Source: Rubrobacteraceae bacterium (GTDB lineage: Bacteria > Actinomycetota > Rubrobacteria > Rubrobacterales > Rubrobacteraceae). Taken from it: DNA of 36,110 nucleotides. The position numbers and the translations under genes are program-made. Below, piece after piece: positions 14,157 through 22,230 of the stretch (positions within the stretch are counted from its first letter, which is position 1; every line of letters begins with the position of its first letter). The DNA is taken from the NCBI GenBank assembly GCA_023511405.1, contig JAIMBO010000014.1, forward strand, positions 1 to 36,110, given 5' to 3'. The notes beneath the pieces are model-generated. The model did no database searches and was not told the origin of the DNA. It saw nothing but the letters and a program-made list of their open reading frames with translations.

Positions 14157-15272
14157 TCAGGCTTGGAGCTGGAGCCGGGCGGGGGAGAAGAGTTTTATGG
14201 GATGACCCGTCCTGCCTTCGGTCACCAGGTCGGCTGTGACCTCCCCGATGAGCCCGCTGAACTTGTAGCCGTGCCCGGAGAAACCGCAGGCGAGGATGAT
14301 CCGTGGATGGCGCGGGTGGGGCCCCACCACGAAGTTCAGATCCGGGCTGTTGGTGTACATGCACACGGAGCTCTCTACGAGGGCTCCTGCGAGGGCGGGG
14401 GCGTACTTCCTCAGATATCCCTTTATCGCCTCCACGTCCTCTTCGTGCACCCGGCGGTCCAGCGTCTCCGGGGTTGTCCTTTTGCCTCCGTGATGCAGCG
14501 CCGCCTTGATCCTCTCCGGACCCTCCGGGATGCAGTAGAAGATGCGTCCGTCATCGGCCTCCCACATGATGACCGGCAGCCCGTCGCAGGAGGCCGAAAA
14601 CCACACCATCACCTGCCGCTCGACATACAGCGAACCCCCGAGCTCCCCGAGAAGCTGCGGAGCCCAGGGTCCGGGGGCGAGCACGAGATGGGAGGCACCG
14701 TAGGAACCCCGGCTGGTTTCGACGAGCACGCCGCCATCCCTCTCTTCCCAGGAGAGGAGGCGTTCTTCGAAACGGAGCTCGGCTCCGAGGGATCCGGCGA
14801 GTTGCAGATGGGCCTTCACCCCCTCCTCGGGCACGATGAAGCCGGCCCGCTCCTCGTAGAGAGCTGACGTGCCGGGAGGGGGATCGAGAGCCGGGAAGCG
14901 CCGTCGGATCTCCCCCTCGTCGAGCACTTCGTGGGGCAGGTCGTGCTCGGTGGCGCTGCGCAGGCTGCCGCGGAAGAGTTCGCTCTCCGAAGAACCGACC
15001 ATCAGGGCCCCGGTCCGGGAGAGGAGCTTGCGCGCGCTCCTCTCCTCGAGCTCCTCCCACAGCTCCCATGCCCGCAGCAAGAGCGGCACGTACTCGGGGG
15101 ATTCGTAATAGGCGAGGCGGATGATGCGCGAGCGACCGTGGCTCGAGCCCCGCTCGTGGGCGGGAGGGTATTGCTCGACGCCGAGCACGCGCAGCCCGCG
15201 CGATGCCAGGTGGAAGGCGACGGCGCTTCCCATCGCCCCCAGACCCACGACGATGACGTCGTGGGAGGTCAA
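14157..15272 (-). CDS. Sarcosine oxidase / N-methyl-amino-acid or pipecolate oxidase family FAD enzyme
   Basis: This 371-residue protein is a monomeric sarcosine oxidase (MSOX)-type flavoprotein oxidising a secondary amine and making H2O2. The FAD-binding motif VVGLGAMGSAVAF is at the N-terminus. SHGRSRIIRLAY holds the active-site Arg. HHGGK has Lys264, equivalent to the O2-activating Lys of MSOX. Cys304 in SSVCMYTNSPD matches the Cys that carries covalent 8-alpha-S-FAD. The substrate could be sarcosine, N-methyltryptophan, another N-methyl amino acid or L-pipecolate. A TTG start at 15272 has GAGGAGG 7 bases upstream and overlaps the ALDH stop by 4 bp, so the two are translationally coupled. 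Confidence 0.88.
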   Translation of the reverse strand: MTSHDVIVVGLGAMGSAVAFHLASRGLRVLGVEQYPPAHERGSSHGRSRIIRLAYYESPEYVPLLLRAWELWEELEERSARKLLSRTGALMVGSSESELFRGSLRSATEHDLPHEVLDEGEIRRRFPALDPPPGTSALYEERAGFIVPEEGVKAHLQLAGSLGAELRFEERLLSWEERDGGVLVETSRGSYGASHLVLAPGPWAPQLLGELGGSLYVERQVMVWFSASCDGLPVIMWEADDGRIFYCIPEGPERIKAALHHGGKRTTPETLDRRVHEEDVEAIKGYLRKYAPALAGALVESSVCMYTNSPDLNFVVGPHPRHPRIILACGFSGHGYKFSGLIGEVTADLVTEGRTGHPIKLFSPARLQLQA

Positions 15273-16873
15273 ACGCCATCCTCCTCAGGATCGAGGCGGA
15301 AATCCTCGTCCGCGGGGAGCTCGATGAGATCCATCTGTGCTTTCTGCAGCCTGCCGGAGTAGTCCCAGTTCATCGACTGCCAGCGGGTGAACTGGTCGAG
15401 CACCCAGATCCCGGAGAGGCGGCTGCCGTTGCCGCTCTTGCCGTTGCCGCCGAAGGGCAGGTGCGCCTCGGCCCCGCTGGTCGAGTTGTTGATGCTGAGC
15501 ATCCCCGCCGAGATGCGCTCGCGGAAACGCAGGGCCTCTCTGGCGTTCTCGGTGTAGATGGACGCCGACAGCCCGTAGCCGTGGCCGTTCGCGAGCTCCA
15601 CTGCCTCGTCGAAGGTCGAGAACTTCGCGACCCCGACGATCGGGCCGAAGGTCTCCGTCCTGTAGAGCTCGTCCTCGGGAGTGATGCCGTCGACTATGGT
15701 CGGGTGGCAGTAGAGACCGTCCTCGTGGTTTCCGACGAAGTTCTCGCGCGGGTTTTCCTTCGTGATCCTGCCGGTCCCGGTCGAGCCGTGCAGGCTGTGG
15801 TGGTCTCTCGTGAGCTCCAGCCAGCCCAGGAAACGCTCGTAGAAGCGCTCGCTGAGCATCGGGCCGTAGAGCACGTCCTGCATCGGATCCCCTATCCTGG
15901 CCTCCCCGACGGCCCCCGAGAGGCGCCTCAAGAACTCGTCGTGCACCGATTCGTGGACGATCGCGGTCCCGAGCGAGGTGCACCGCTGCCCGGCGGTACC
16001 GAAACCCGAGAAGAGCGCACCCTCGACGGCGAGGTCGAGCCGGGCGTCGGGCATGACGACGAGCGGGTTCTTGCCGCCGAGCTCGAGGCAGGGGGTCTGC
16101 AGGTGACGCCCGGCGAGCTCGCCGATCCTCCTGCCGACCTCCGTGGAGCCGGTGAAGCCGATCTTGTCGACGAGCCCCTCCTCGAGCGCCCGCTCGAGAC
16201 CCTCGAAGGCGACCGCCCCCTCGGCCTGCACGACGTTGAAGACCCCGTCCGGCAGGCCGCCGTGGGTGAAGATCTCGTAGAAGGCGTCGGCGGTCGCCGG
16301 GGAGTACTCGGCGGGCTTCCAGACGACCGCGTTGCCGCACAGAAGCGCCGGGACGATGTACCAGGAGGGAACGGCGACCGGGAAGTTGCCGGCGGTGATG
16401 ATCGCCGCGACCCCCACCGGCATCCGGAAGGTGAACAGCTGCTTGTCCGGCATCTCCGAGGGAACGGTCTGCCCGTAGAGCCGTCTGCCCTCGCTGGTGA
16501 AGAAGTCGCAGGTGTCTATTATCTCCTGTACCTCTCCGAGCGCCTCGGCGTAGGGCTTGCCGATCTCACGCGTCACCAGACGTGCCAGCGCCTCCTTGTT
16601 GGCCATCGTCAGATCCCCGATCCGACGAATCACTCGCGAGCGCACCGGGGCCGGCACCTCAGCCCACCCGCTCTGCGCCTCCCTCGCCGCCCGGCAGGCC
16701 GCCACGAACGTGCCCGCGTCCCCGAGCGAAACCTCCGCGACCACCTCGTCCAGATGCGCCGGGTTGATCGAACGAAGCTCCCCTCCGGACGCTCCATCCC
16801 ATCGCTCTCCACCTACCCTCGAAGATACGCGCAGAGCTGGTACACGCTCCCCGCGAGCTCCAGCGGATCCCAT
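15269..16873 (-). CDS. Aldehyde dehydrogenase superfamily enzyme (ALDH7/P6C-dehydrogenase-like?)
   Basis: The 534-residue NAD(P)-dependent aldehyde dehydrogenase has the cofactor site AGNFPVAVPSWYIVPAL and WKPAEYSP, GFTGSTEVGRRIG, the general-base Glu in CLELGGKNP and the nucleophile Cys in GTAGQRCTSLGTA. The C-terminal part has PFGGNGKSGNGSR. The GTAGQRCT context resembles ALDH7 (alpha-aminoadipate semialdehyde / P6C dehydrogenase), but the assignment to that branch is tentative. The ATG at 16873 has GGGAGG 6 bases upstream. It is transcribed divergently from the proline unit across a palindromic operator. Coupling to the oxidase gene suggests it oxidises the aldehyde that enzyme forms. Confidence 0.85.
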   Translation of the reverse strand: MGSAGARGERVPALRVSSRVGGERWDGASGGELRSINPAHLDEVVAEVSLGDAGTFVAACRAAREAQSGWAEVPAPVRSRVIRRIGDLTMANKEALARLVTREIGKPYAEALGEVQEIIDTCDFFTSEGRRLYGQTVPSEMPDKQLFTFRMPVGVAAIITAGNFPVAVPSWYIVPALLCGNAVVWKPAEYSPATADAFYEIFTHGGLPDGVFNVVQAEGAVAFEGLERALEEGLVDKIGFTGSTEVGRRIGELAGRHLQTPCLELGGKNPLVVMPDARLDLAVEGALFSGFGTAGQRCTSLGTAIVHESVHDEFLRRLSGAVGEARIGDPMQDVLYGPMLSERFYERFLGWLELTRDHHSLHGSTGTGRITKENPRENFVGNHEDGLYCHPTIVDGITPEDELYRTETFGPIVGVAKFSTFDEAVELANGHGYGLSASIYTENAREALRFRERISAGMLSINNSTSGAEAHLPFGGNGKSGNGSRLSGIWVLDQFTRWQSMNWDYSGRLQKAQMDLIELPADEDFRLDPEEDGV

Positions 16874-16957
16874 TATCAACCTCCCTTCTCCCCGACAGAC
16901 CCCTCCCGGAGTGTCCCCGGAAGACCCGGGGCCGTAGCCATGGCCCTGGACTCGACT

Positions 16958-16980
16958 CGAAAGTATACTTTATACTTTCG
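16958..16980. promoter_or_regulatory. Palindromic operator in the divergent ALDH/permease promoter
   Basis: Perfect 10-bp arms CGAAAGTATA and TATACTTTCG flank a CTT spacer. The element contains GTATAC, the core of many operators of the FCD subgroup of GntR regulators, and TATACT/TATAAA sequences usable as -10 boxes on both strands. Outer CTCGAAAG (16956-16963) and CTTTCGAG (16992-16999) add a larger partial symmetry. The GntR/FCD regulator encoded at 21093 is the obvious candidate binder. Confidence 0.6.
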
Positions 16981-17053
16981 TTCCCGAAGGAAGCTTTCGA
17001 GTGGGTGTGCTCTGCGGTGAGGGAGTGGGGCGCATCCTGGAGAGGAGGGGGCT

Positions 17054-18496
17054 TTGGCGAGAATCGCTGATGTAGAAGGAGGTAGGGAGAAGGCTCCTGA
17101 GCTGAGGAAGCAGCTCAGGATGCGGCACATGACGATGATCTCCTTGGGTGGGGTCATCGGGGCCGGGCTCTTCGTGGGCAGCGGGGCGGTCATAAGCACG
17201 GTGGGGCCGGCGTCGTTCATCTCCTATGCGATAGCTGGGCTGATCATCGTGATGGTGATGAGGATGCTCGGGGAGATGGCGGTCGCCTCGCCGCAGATAG
17301 GTTCGTTCGCGGAGTATGCCCGGATCTCTCTGGGAGATTGGGCCGGGTTCGCGGTCGGGTGGCTCTACTGGTACTTCTGGGTCATCGTGCTCGCGGTGGA
17401 AGCGCAGGCGGGTGCTTTGATCATTCAGGGGCTCTTCGACCTCTCCTCGCAGTACCAGTGGCTGATCTCGCTGGTGCTGATGTTGCTTTTGACCGGCACC
17501 AACCTGTTCTCGGTCGGTTCCTACGGCGAGTTCGAGTTCTGGTTCGCCTCGATCAAGGTCGCCGCGATAATAGGGTTCATCGCGCTCGGGGCGCTGTACG
17601 TGCTGGGGCTCTGGCCCGGGGCGAGCCTGGATTTCTCCAACCTCACGGCCCACGGGGGGTTCCTTCCCCACGGCGCGCTCGTGATGTTCGCCGGGGTTAC
17701 TACCCTGATCTTCTCGTTCGTCGGCGCCGAGATAGTCACGCTGGCCGCCGCAGAGTCGCGTGAGCCTGAGCGCAGCGTGGCGCGGGCGACCAACTCGGTC
17801 ATCTGGCGGGTCATGCTCTTCTACGTGCTCTCGATCTTCCTGATCGTGACCATAGTGCCGTGGAACGACCCGGCGCTCGAGCCCAGGGGACAGACCCGCG
17901 GGCCGTTCGTTGCGGCGCTCGAGCAGATCAACTTCCCCGGCGCCGCCACGATAATGAGCATCGTCGTGCTCGTCGCGGTGCTCTCGTGCCTGAACTCCGG
18001 CCTCTACACCTGCTCGAGGATGCTCAACGCCATCGCCCGGCGTGGGGACGCCCCGAAGGCTTTCCTGCGGGTCAACGGACGCGGCGTGCCGGTGTGGTCG
18101 ATACTCATAAGCACGGCGGTCGGGTACCTCTCGGTCATCGCGGCCTTCTACGCTCCGAACGCCGTTTTCACATTCCTGCTCAACACCTCCGGGGCGGTCG
18201 CGCTCTTCGTCTACCTCCTCATCGCCATCTCCGAGCTCAGGCTCAGGCGGCGCATAGAGCGGGAGAATCCCGAGAGGCTCGCCATAAAGATGTGGCTCTA
18301 CCCCTACCTGACCTGGCTCACCATAGGCGTCTTCGTCGTGGTCATCGTCGCCGTGGGCATCAACGCCGACACCCGCTCGCAGCTTCTGCTGACCCTGCTC
18401 AGCATAGGAGTCGTGCTGGTCGCCTACGCGCTCACGTGGTATTTCGGTAAGAGAAACCGGGAGGCCGGCCCATCGCGAGCGCCGGCGGACCGCTAG
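17054..18496 (+). CDS. Amino acid permease, APC superfamily (AAT family), probable proline importer
   Basis: This 480-residue transporter has 12 hydrophobic segments. The AAT-type signature lies after a short cytoplasmic N-terminus: LRMRHMTMISLGGVIGAGLF (about residues 21-40), then GEMAVASPQIGSFAEYAR and SFVGAEIVTLAAAESREPER. This is the GabP/ProY/CycA type. The substrate is inferred from context: proline dehydrogenase starts 17 bp downstream. The TTG start is preceded by GGAGGGGG. It is the first gene of the plus-strand unit behind the palindromic operator. Confidence 0.85.
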   Translation: MARIADVEGGREKAPELRKQLRMRHMTMISLGGVIGAGLFVGSGAVISTVGPASFISYAIAGLIIVMVMRMLGEMAVASPQIGSFAEYARISLGDWAGFAVGWLYWYFWVIVLAVEAQAGALIIQGLFDLSSQYQWLISLVLMLLLTGTNLFSVGSYGEFEFWFASIKVAAIIGFIALGALYVLGLWPGASLDFSNLTAHGGFLPHGALVMFAGVTTLIFSFVGAEIVTLAAAESREPERSVARATNSVIWRVMLFYVLSIFLIVTIVPWNDPALEPRGQTRGPFVAALEQINFPGAATIMSIVVLVAVLSCLNSGLYTCSRMLNAIARRGDAPKAFLRVNGRGVPVWSILISTAVGYLSVIAAFYAPNAVFTFLLNTSGAVALFVYLLIAISELRLRRRIERENPERLAIKMWLYPYLTWLTIGVFVVVIVAVGINADTRSQLLLTLLSIGVVLVAYALTWYFGKRNREAGPSRAPADR

Positions 18497-18513
18497 AGAA
18501 CGGGGGAGGTGAG

Positions 18514-19443
18514 GTGGGGCTCTTCGACAGGGTGATGGCCGGTGCGGTTCCGGTGATACCGCGTCCCATCGTGCGCGAGGTCTCGAGCCGCTACATCGCC
18601 GGGACCCGCCTGGAAGATGCCGTGCGCGTCATAAGGGCGCTCAACTCCGAGGGGTGCGTGGCGACGGTGGACGTGCTCGGCGAGAGCACGACCGACAAGG
18701 CCCGGGCCTCCGCCACGCTCTCTGAGTACAAACGCGTGGTCGACACCCTGGAGAGAAACGGCCTCGAGAGCGGCATCTCGGTCAAGCTCACCGCCCTCGG
18801 GCTCGCGCTCGACGAGGAGCTCTGCCGGGCGAACCTGGAAGAGCTCGTGGAGTACGCCGGAGAGCGGGGCCGCTTCGTGCGGGTGGACATGGAGGACTCG
18901 CCCTACACCGAGAAGACGATCCGGATGGTCCTCGACACCCGCTCGCGCCACGAGAACGTCGGGGCCGTAATCCAGGCGTACATGCGGCGCAGCATAGACG
19001 ACGTGCAGCGCCTGGTTGAGGCCGGCGTCTCGGTCCGGCTGTGCAAGGGCATCTACGACGAGCCGCGCGAGATCGCCTACAAGGACTACGACACCGTGCG
19101 TCAGAACTACGTGTTTTTGCTCGAGGAGCTGCTGCGCGGCGGCTGCTACGTCGGGGTGGCCACCCACGACGAGTACCTGGTCTGGCACGCGCTGCGCCTC
19201 GTCCACCAGCTCGGGGTTTCGAAGGACCGCTACGAGTTCCAGATGCTCCTCGGTGTGGACGAGGAGCTCAGGCGCATACTCGTCCGGGACGGTCACAAGG
19301 TGCGCGTCTACGTGCCCTACGGCGAGCAGTGGTACGAGTACTCCACCCGGCGCCTCAAGGAGAACCCGAAGATAGCGGGGTACGTCACGTTGGACGTACT
19401 TCAGAGTGTGGGCGGTGCATTGAAGAGGGTCGCCGGACACTGA
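18514..19443 (+). CDS. Proline dehydrogenase
   Basis: This 309-residue monofunctional flavin enzyme oxidises L-proline to 1-pyrroline-5-carboxylate and passes electrons to quinones. It has the (beta/alpha)8 signature elements: TVDVLGESTTD, SVKLTALGLALD, RVDMEDSPYTEKT, RLCKGIYDEPREIAYKD, GVATHDEYLV, YEFQMLLGV and the substrate-binding YVPYGEQWYEYSTRRLKEN with its paired arginines. The GTG start has GGGGGAGGTGA upstream. It sits between the permease and the P5C dehydrogenase gene with gaps of 17 and 15 bp, a tight operon. Confidence 0.95.
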   Translation: MGLFDRVMAGAVPVIPRPIVREVSSRYIAGTRLEDAVRVIRALNSEGCVATVDVLGESTTDKARASATLSEYKRVVDTLERNGLESGISVKLTALGLALDEELCRANLEELVEYAGERGRFVRVDMEDSPYTEKTIRMVLDTRSRHENVGAVIQAYMRRSIDDVQRLVEAGVSVRLCKGIYDEPREIAYKDYDTVRQNYVFLLEELLRGGCYVGVATHDEYLVWHALRLVHQLGVSKDRYEFQMLLGVDEELRRILVRDGHKVRVYVPYGEQWYEYSTRRLKENPKIAGYVTLDVLQSVGGALKRVAGH

Positions 19444-19458
19444 GACAGGAGGAGAGAC

Positions 19459-21009
19459 ATGGGACTTCCGCCCTTCAGAAACGAGCCTTACCTCGACTGG
19501 AACGACCAGGAGAACGTAAAGAGGGTGCGCGCCGCGCTCGAGAAGGTGGGAGGAGAGCTCGGCAGGAGCTATCCTCTGATCATCGGGGGCAAGGAGGTAG
19601 AGACCGAGGGTGAGATCGTCTCGGTAGACCCCGCGCGACCGCAGCAGGTCGTGGGCCGCGTGGCCCGGGCGACCGAGCGGGAGGCCAGCCTGGCGCTCGA
19701 TGCCGCGACGCGGGCCTTCGCGGACTGGAGCCGCACCGCTCCGGAGGCCAGGGCGCGCATCCTGCTGCGCGCAGCCGCCATCATGCGCCGCAGGAAAGCG
19801 GAGATGATCGCCTGGGAGATCTACGAGGGCGGGAAGCCGTGGCCGGAGGCCGACGCCCAGGTCTCGGAGGCCATAGACTTCCTCGAGTACTACGCCCGCG
19901 AGATGCTGCGCCTGAAGGAGGGGGCGGAGGTGCACTCGGTCGCGGGTGAAGAGAGCCGCTACTTCTACCAGCCGATGGGGGTGGGGGTCATCATCGCCCC
20001 GTGGAACTTCCCGACGGCGATCCTCACCGGGATGTCCTCGGCGGCCATCGTCACCGGCAACACCATCGTCATGAAGCCCTCCGAGTTCACCAGCGTGATC
20101 GGGGCGAAGGTCGCAGAGATCTTCTTCGAAGCCGGGCTGCCCGAGGGGGTGCTCAACTTCTGCGCCGGGTACGGCTCCGAGATAGGCGACTACCTGGTCT
20201 CCGACCCCAGGACCCGCTTCATCTCGTTCACCGGCTCGATGCGGACGGGACTCAGGATCAACGAGCTCGCCGCGAAACCCAACGGGCAGAAGTGGATAAA
20301 GCGCGTGATCGCCGAGATGGGCGGCAAGGACGCGATGATAATCGACGACTCCGCCGATCTCGAGGCCGCGTCCTCGGACATCGTGAGGAGCGCCTACGGG
20401 TACGCGGGTCAGAAGTGCTCGGCCGCGAGCCGCGCGATAGTCCACGCCGACGTCTACGACGAGGTCCTGCGGAGGGTCGTCGAGAAGGCTCGGGCACTCC
20501 GCGTCGGTGCTCCCGATGGACCCGAGGTCTTCGTCGGGCCGCTGATCAGCGAGCCGCAGTTCGAGAAGGTCTCGGGCTACATCGAGGTCGGCCGGGAGGA
20601 GGGCGAGCGGGTCCTGGGTGAGGACCCCGGCGATCCGAAGGACGGCTACTTCGTGACGCCGACGGTCTACGCCGGCGTGGACCCCAAAGCGAGGATAGCG
20701 CAGGAGGAGATCTTCGGCCCCGTCCTCGCGTTCATAAAGGCCCGCGACTTCGAGGATGCCCTGGCGATAGCCAACGACTCCCCCTACGGGCTCACCGGAG
20801 GCCTCTACTCGAACGACCGGGAGCACCTGGAGAGGGCCCGGCACGAGTTCCACGTCGGCAACCTCTACTTCAACCGGCACATCACCGGCGCCCTGGTCGG
20901 CGTGCAACCCTTCGGCGGCTTCGGGCTCTCGGGAACCGACTCGAAGGCCGGCGGCCCGGACTACCTGCAGCAGCACATGCTTCCCAAGACCGTCGTGGAG
21001 AGGTTCTAG
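19459..21009 (+). CDS. L-glutamate gamma-semialdehyde (P5C) dehydrogenase
   Basis: This 516-residue ALDH4-type enzyme oxidises glutamate semialdehyde, the open form of P5C, to glutamate with NAD+. The N-terminus (FRNEPYLDW) is typical of the RocA/PruA branch. Further elements are IAPWNFPTAILTGM, VMKPSEFTSV, SFTGSMRTGLRI, the Glu in AEMGGKDAMII, the nucleophile Cys in GYAGQKCSAASR, EEIFGPVLAF and GGFGLSGTDSKAGG. The ATG follows AGGAGAG. Together with the upstream proline dehydrogenase it completes proline to glutamate conversion. Confidence 0.95.
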   Translation: MGLPPFRNEPYLDWNDQENVKRVRAALEKVGGELGRSYPLIIGGKEVETEGEIVSVDPARPQQVVGRVARATEREASLALDAATRAFADWSRTAPEARARILLRAAAIMRRRKAEMIAWEIYEGGKPWPEADAQVSEAIDFLEYYAREMLRLKEGAEVHSVAGEESRYFYQPMGVGVIIAPWNFPTAILTGMSSAAIVTGNTIVMKPSEFTSVIGAKVAEIFFEAGLPEGVLNFCAGYGSEIGDYLVSDPRTRFISFTGSMRTGLRINELAAKPNGQKWIKRVIAEMGGKDAMIIDDSADLEAASSDIVRSAYGYAGQKCSAASRAIVHADVYDEVLRRVVEKARALRVGAPDGPEVFVGPLISEPQFEKVSGYIEVGREEGERVLGEDPGDPKDGYFVTPTVYAGVDPKARIAQEEIFGPVLAFIKARDFEDALAIANDSPYGLTGGLYSNDREHLERARHEFHVGNLYFNRHITGALVGVQPFGGFGLSGTDSKAGGPDYLQQHMLPKTVVERF

Positions 21010-21010
21010 A

Positions 21011-21025
21011 GCGCCGGGAGGGCGC
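21011..21025 (+). repeat. Small hairpin after the P5C dehydrogenase gene
   Basis: GCGCC-GGGAG-GGCGC forms a 5-bp stem one base after the stop codon and just before the regulator gene. It may be a weak attenuator or 3'-end stabiliser. No U-tract follows. Confidence 0.25.
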
Positions 21026-21092
21026 CTGGAGAGGATGCACTCTGGAAGATCTCGCTGGGAGAGCGGGCAGGGGATACCGCACGGCGCAGGAC

Positions 21093-21701
21093 ATGGTCGC
21101 CGCCGGGCTGCGCGACGCCATACTCAGCGGCGTGCTCGCGGGTGGTACACCTTTGCGGCAGGAGGAGATCGCCCGCCGCTTCGGGGTCAGCAAGATCCCG
21201 GTGCGCGAGGCGCTCAGGCAGCTGGAGGGCGAGGGGCTCGTCTCCTTCTACCCGCACCGCGGCGCGGTCGTCTCCCGGCTCTCGCGGCTCGAGGTCGAGG
21301 AGATAACCGAGATCCGGGAGATGCTCGAGCCCGTGGCGCTGGGGAAGGCCTTCCCCAGGCTGGGAGAGGAGGAGTTTGCCCGCGCGGAGGACATCCTGCG
21401 CCAGATAGACGAGGAAGAAGATCTCATCTCACGCTGGGGGGAGCTGAACTGGCGCTTTCACGCCACGCTCTTTGCCCCGGCCGGAAGGCCGCGGCTCATG
21501 GAGATCATCCGGATGCAGCACGTGGCCTTCGAGCGCTACATCAGGATGCACCTGGCTCTTTCGGACTACGAGAAGCCCCAGCGGGAGCACTACGAGCTGC
21601 TCGAACTCTGCCGACGGGGTGATGAGGAGGCCGCGCTCGCCCTCCTCGCCCGCCACGTCCGGGAGACCGGGGATCTGCTGCTGGAATCTATAAAAGAGTA
21701 G
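21093..21701 (+). CDS. GntR-family transcriptional regulator (FCD subgroup)
   Basis: The protein has a GntR winged helix (LRQEEIARRFGVSKIPVREALRQLEGEGLVSFYPHRGAVV) in the first 65 residues, then an FCD ligand domain. The FCD domain carries an Asp/His-type pattern (ELNWRFHATLF, HYELLELCRRGDEE, LARHVRETGDLLL) that in relatives binds a metal and an organic acid. The ATG at 21093 gives 202 residues. It may be too late, because the same frame extends upstream through GRGYRTAQD to a CTG at 21042 with GGAGAGG 7 bases before it. It is the last gene of the proline unit and the likely reader of the 16958 operator. Confidence 0.88.
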   Translation: MVAAGLRDAILSGVLAGGTPLRQEEIARRFGVSKIPVREALRQLEGEGLVSFYPHRGAVVSRLSRLEVEEITEIREMLEPVALGKAFPRLGEEEFARAEDILRQIDEEEDLISRWGELNWRFHATLFAPAGRPRLMEIIRMQHVAFERYIRMHLALSDYEKPQREHYELLELCRRGDEEAALALLARHVRETGDLLLESIKE

Positions 21702-21702
21702 C

Positions 21703-22230
21703 TCAGGTCTCCCATTCCTGGATGAGGGTGTCCCGGAAGATCTCCGGTCCCTGGATGTCTCCGCCCTCCTCCAGCCGGGTCACGAGCTGCGCGATGGTAT
21801 CGTCGGTCTTCGCCATGCGCTCGGCGAGGAGCCGCCCCAGCTCGTAGACTACCTTGAGCGCCGCGAGCGAGCCTTCCTCGACGAGCCCGACGAAGGCCTC
21901 GCGCGGGATCTCGTACCCTCGTGTCCTGGTTCGCGCCCGCACGAGAGCCGTGGACCGCGCTCCTCCGGCGAGGAGCCCCACCTCACCCACCACGGTCGGG
22001 GCCTTGAGGACGGCGAGCTGGCGGGTGCTGCCCGGCAGAATCTTCTTGCGTACCTCGACGGTTCCGGAGGCGAGCACGTAGAGCGCCCGGCACGGCTCCC
22101 CTTCGCGTATCAGCGTGGCGCCCGGACCAAACTCGATTTGACGGGCTATCCTGCGGATCTGCTCCAGCTCTGCAGGATCCAGACCCCCGAAGAGATCCAG
22201 CTCTTCCAGTGGGTGCGGCGCCTCCCTCAT
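21703..22230 (-). CDS. Stand-alone cyclic nucleotide-binding domain protein (second of a pair)
   Basis: The 175-residue protein consists mainly of one cNMP-binding beta-roll: LDLFGGLDPAELEQI, then GATLIREGEPCRALYVLASGTVEV, VVGEVGLLAGGARSTALVRARTRT and the hinge helix EIPREAFVGLVEEG. A helical tail follows, ending FRDTLIQEWET. There is no helix-turn-helix, so it is not an ordinary CRP/FNR activator. The phosphate-binding cassette (GEVGLLAGGARSTA) lacks the canonical RAA order, so the ligand is uncertain. The ATG at 22230 overlaps the preceding paralogue's stop (ATGA), with GGGAGG upstream. It converges on the GntR gene. Confidence 0.8.
   Translation of the reverse strand: MREAPHPLEELDLFGGLDPAELEQIRRIARQIEFGPGATLIREGEPCRALYVLASGTVEVRKKILPGSTRQLAVLKAPTVVGEVGLLAGGARSTALVRARTRTRGYEIPREAFVGLVEEGSLAALKVVYELGRLLAERMAKTDDTIAQLVTRLEEGGDIQGPEIFRDTLIQEWET

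Noticed and set aside
18493-20976. Long open frame (about 827 codons) on the minus strand
   Set aside because: It is antisense to clearly real proline and P5C dehydrogenase genes. GC-rich third positions keep the opposite frame open; its translation has no domain and an odd Arg/Val/His-rich composition.
21035-21622. Plus-strand frame starting at ATG 21035
   Set aside because: It is out of frame with the GntR gene, and the translation is Arg/Gly-rich without motifs.
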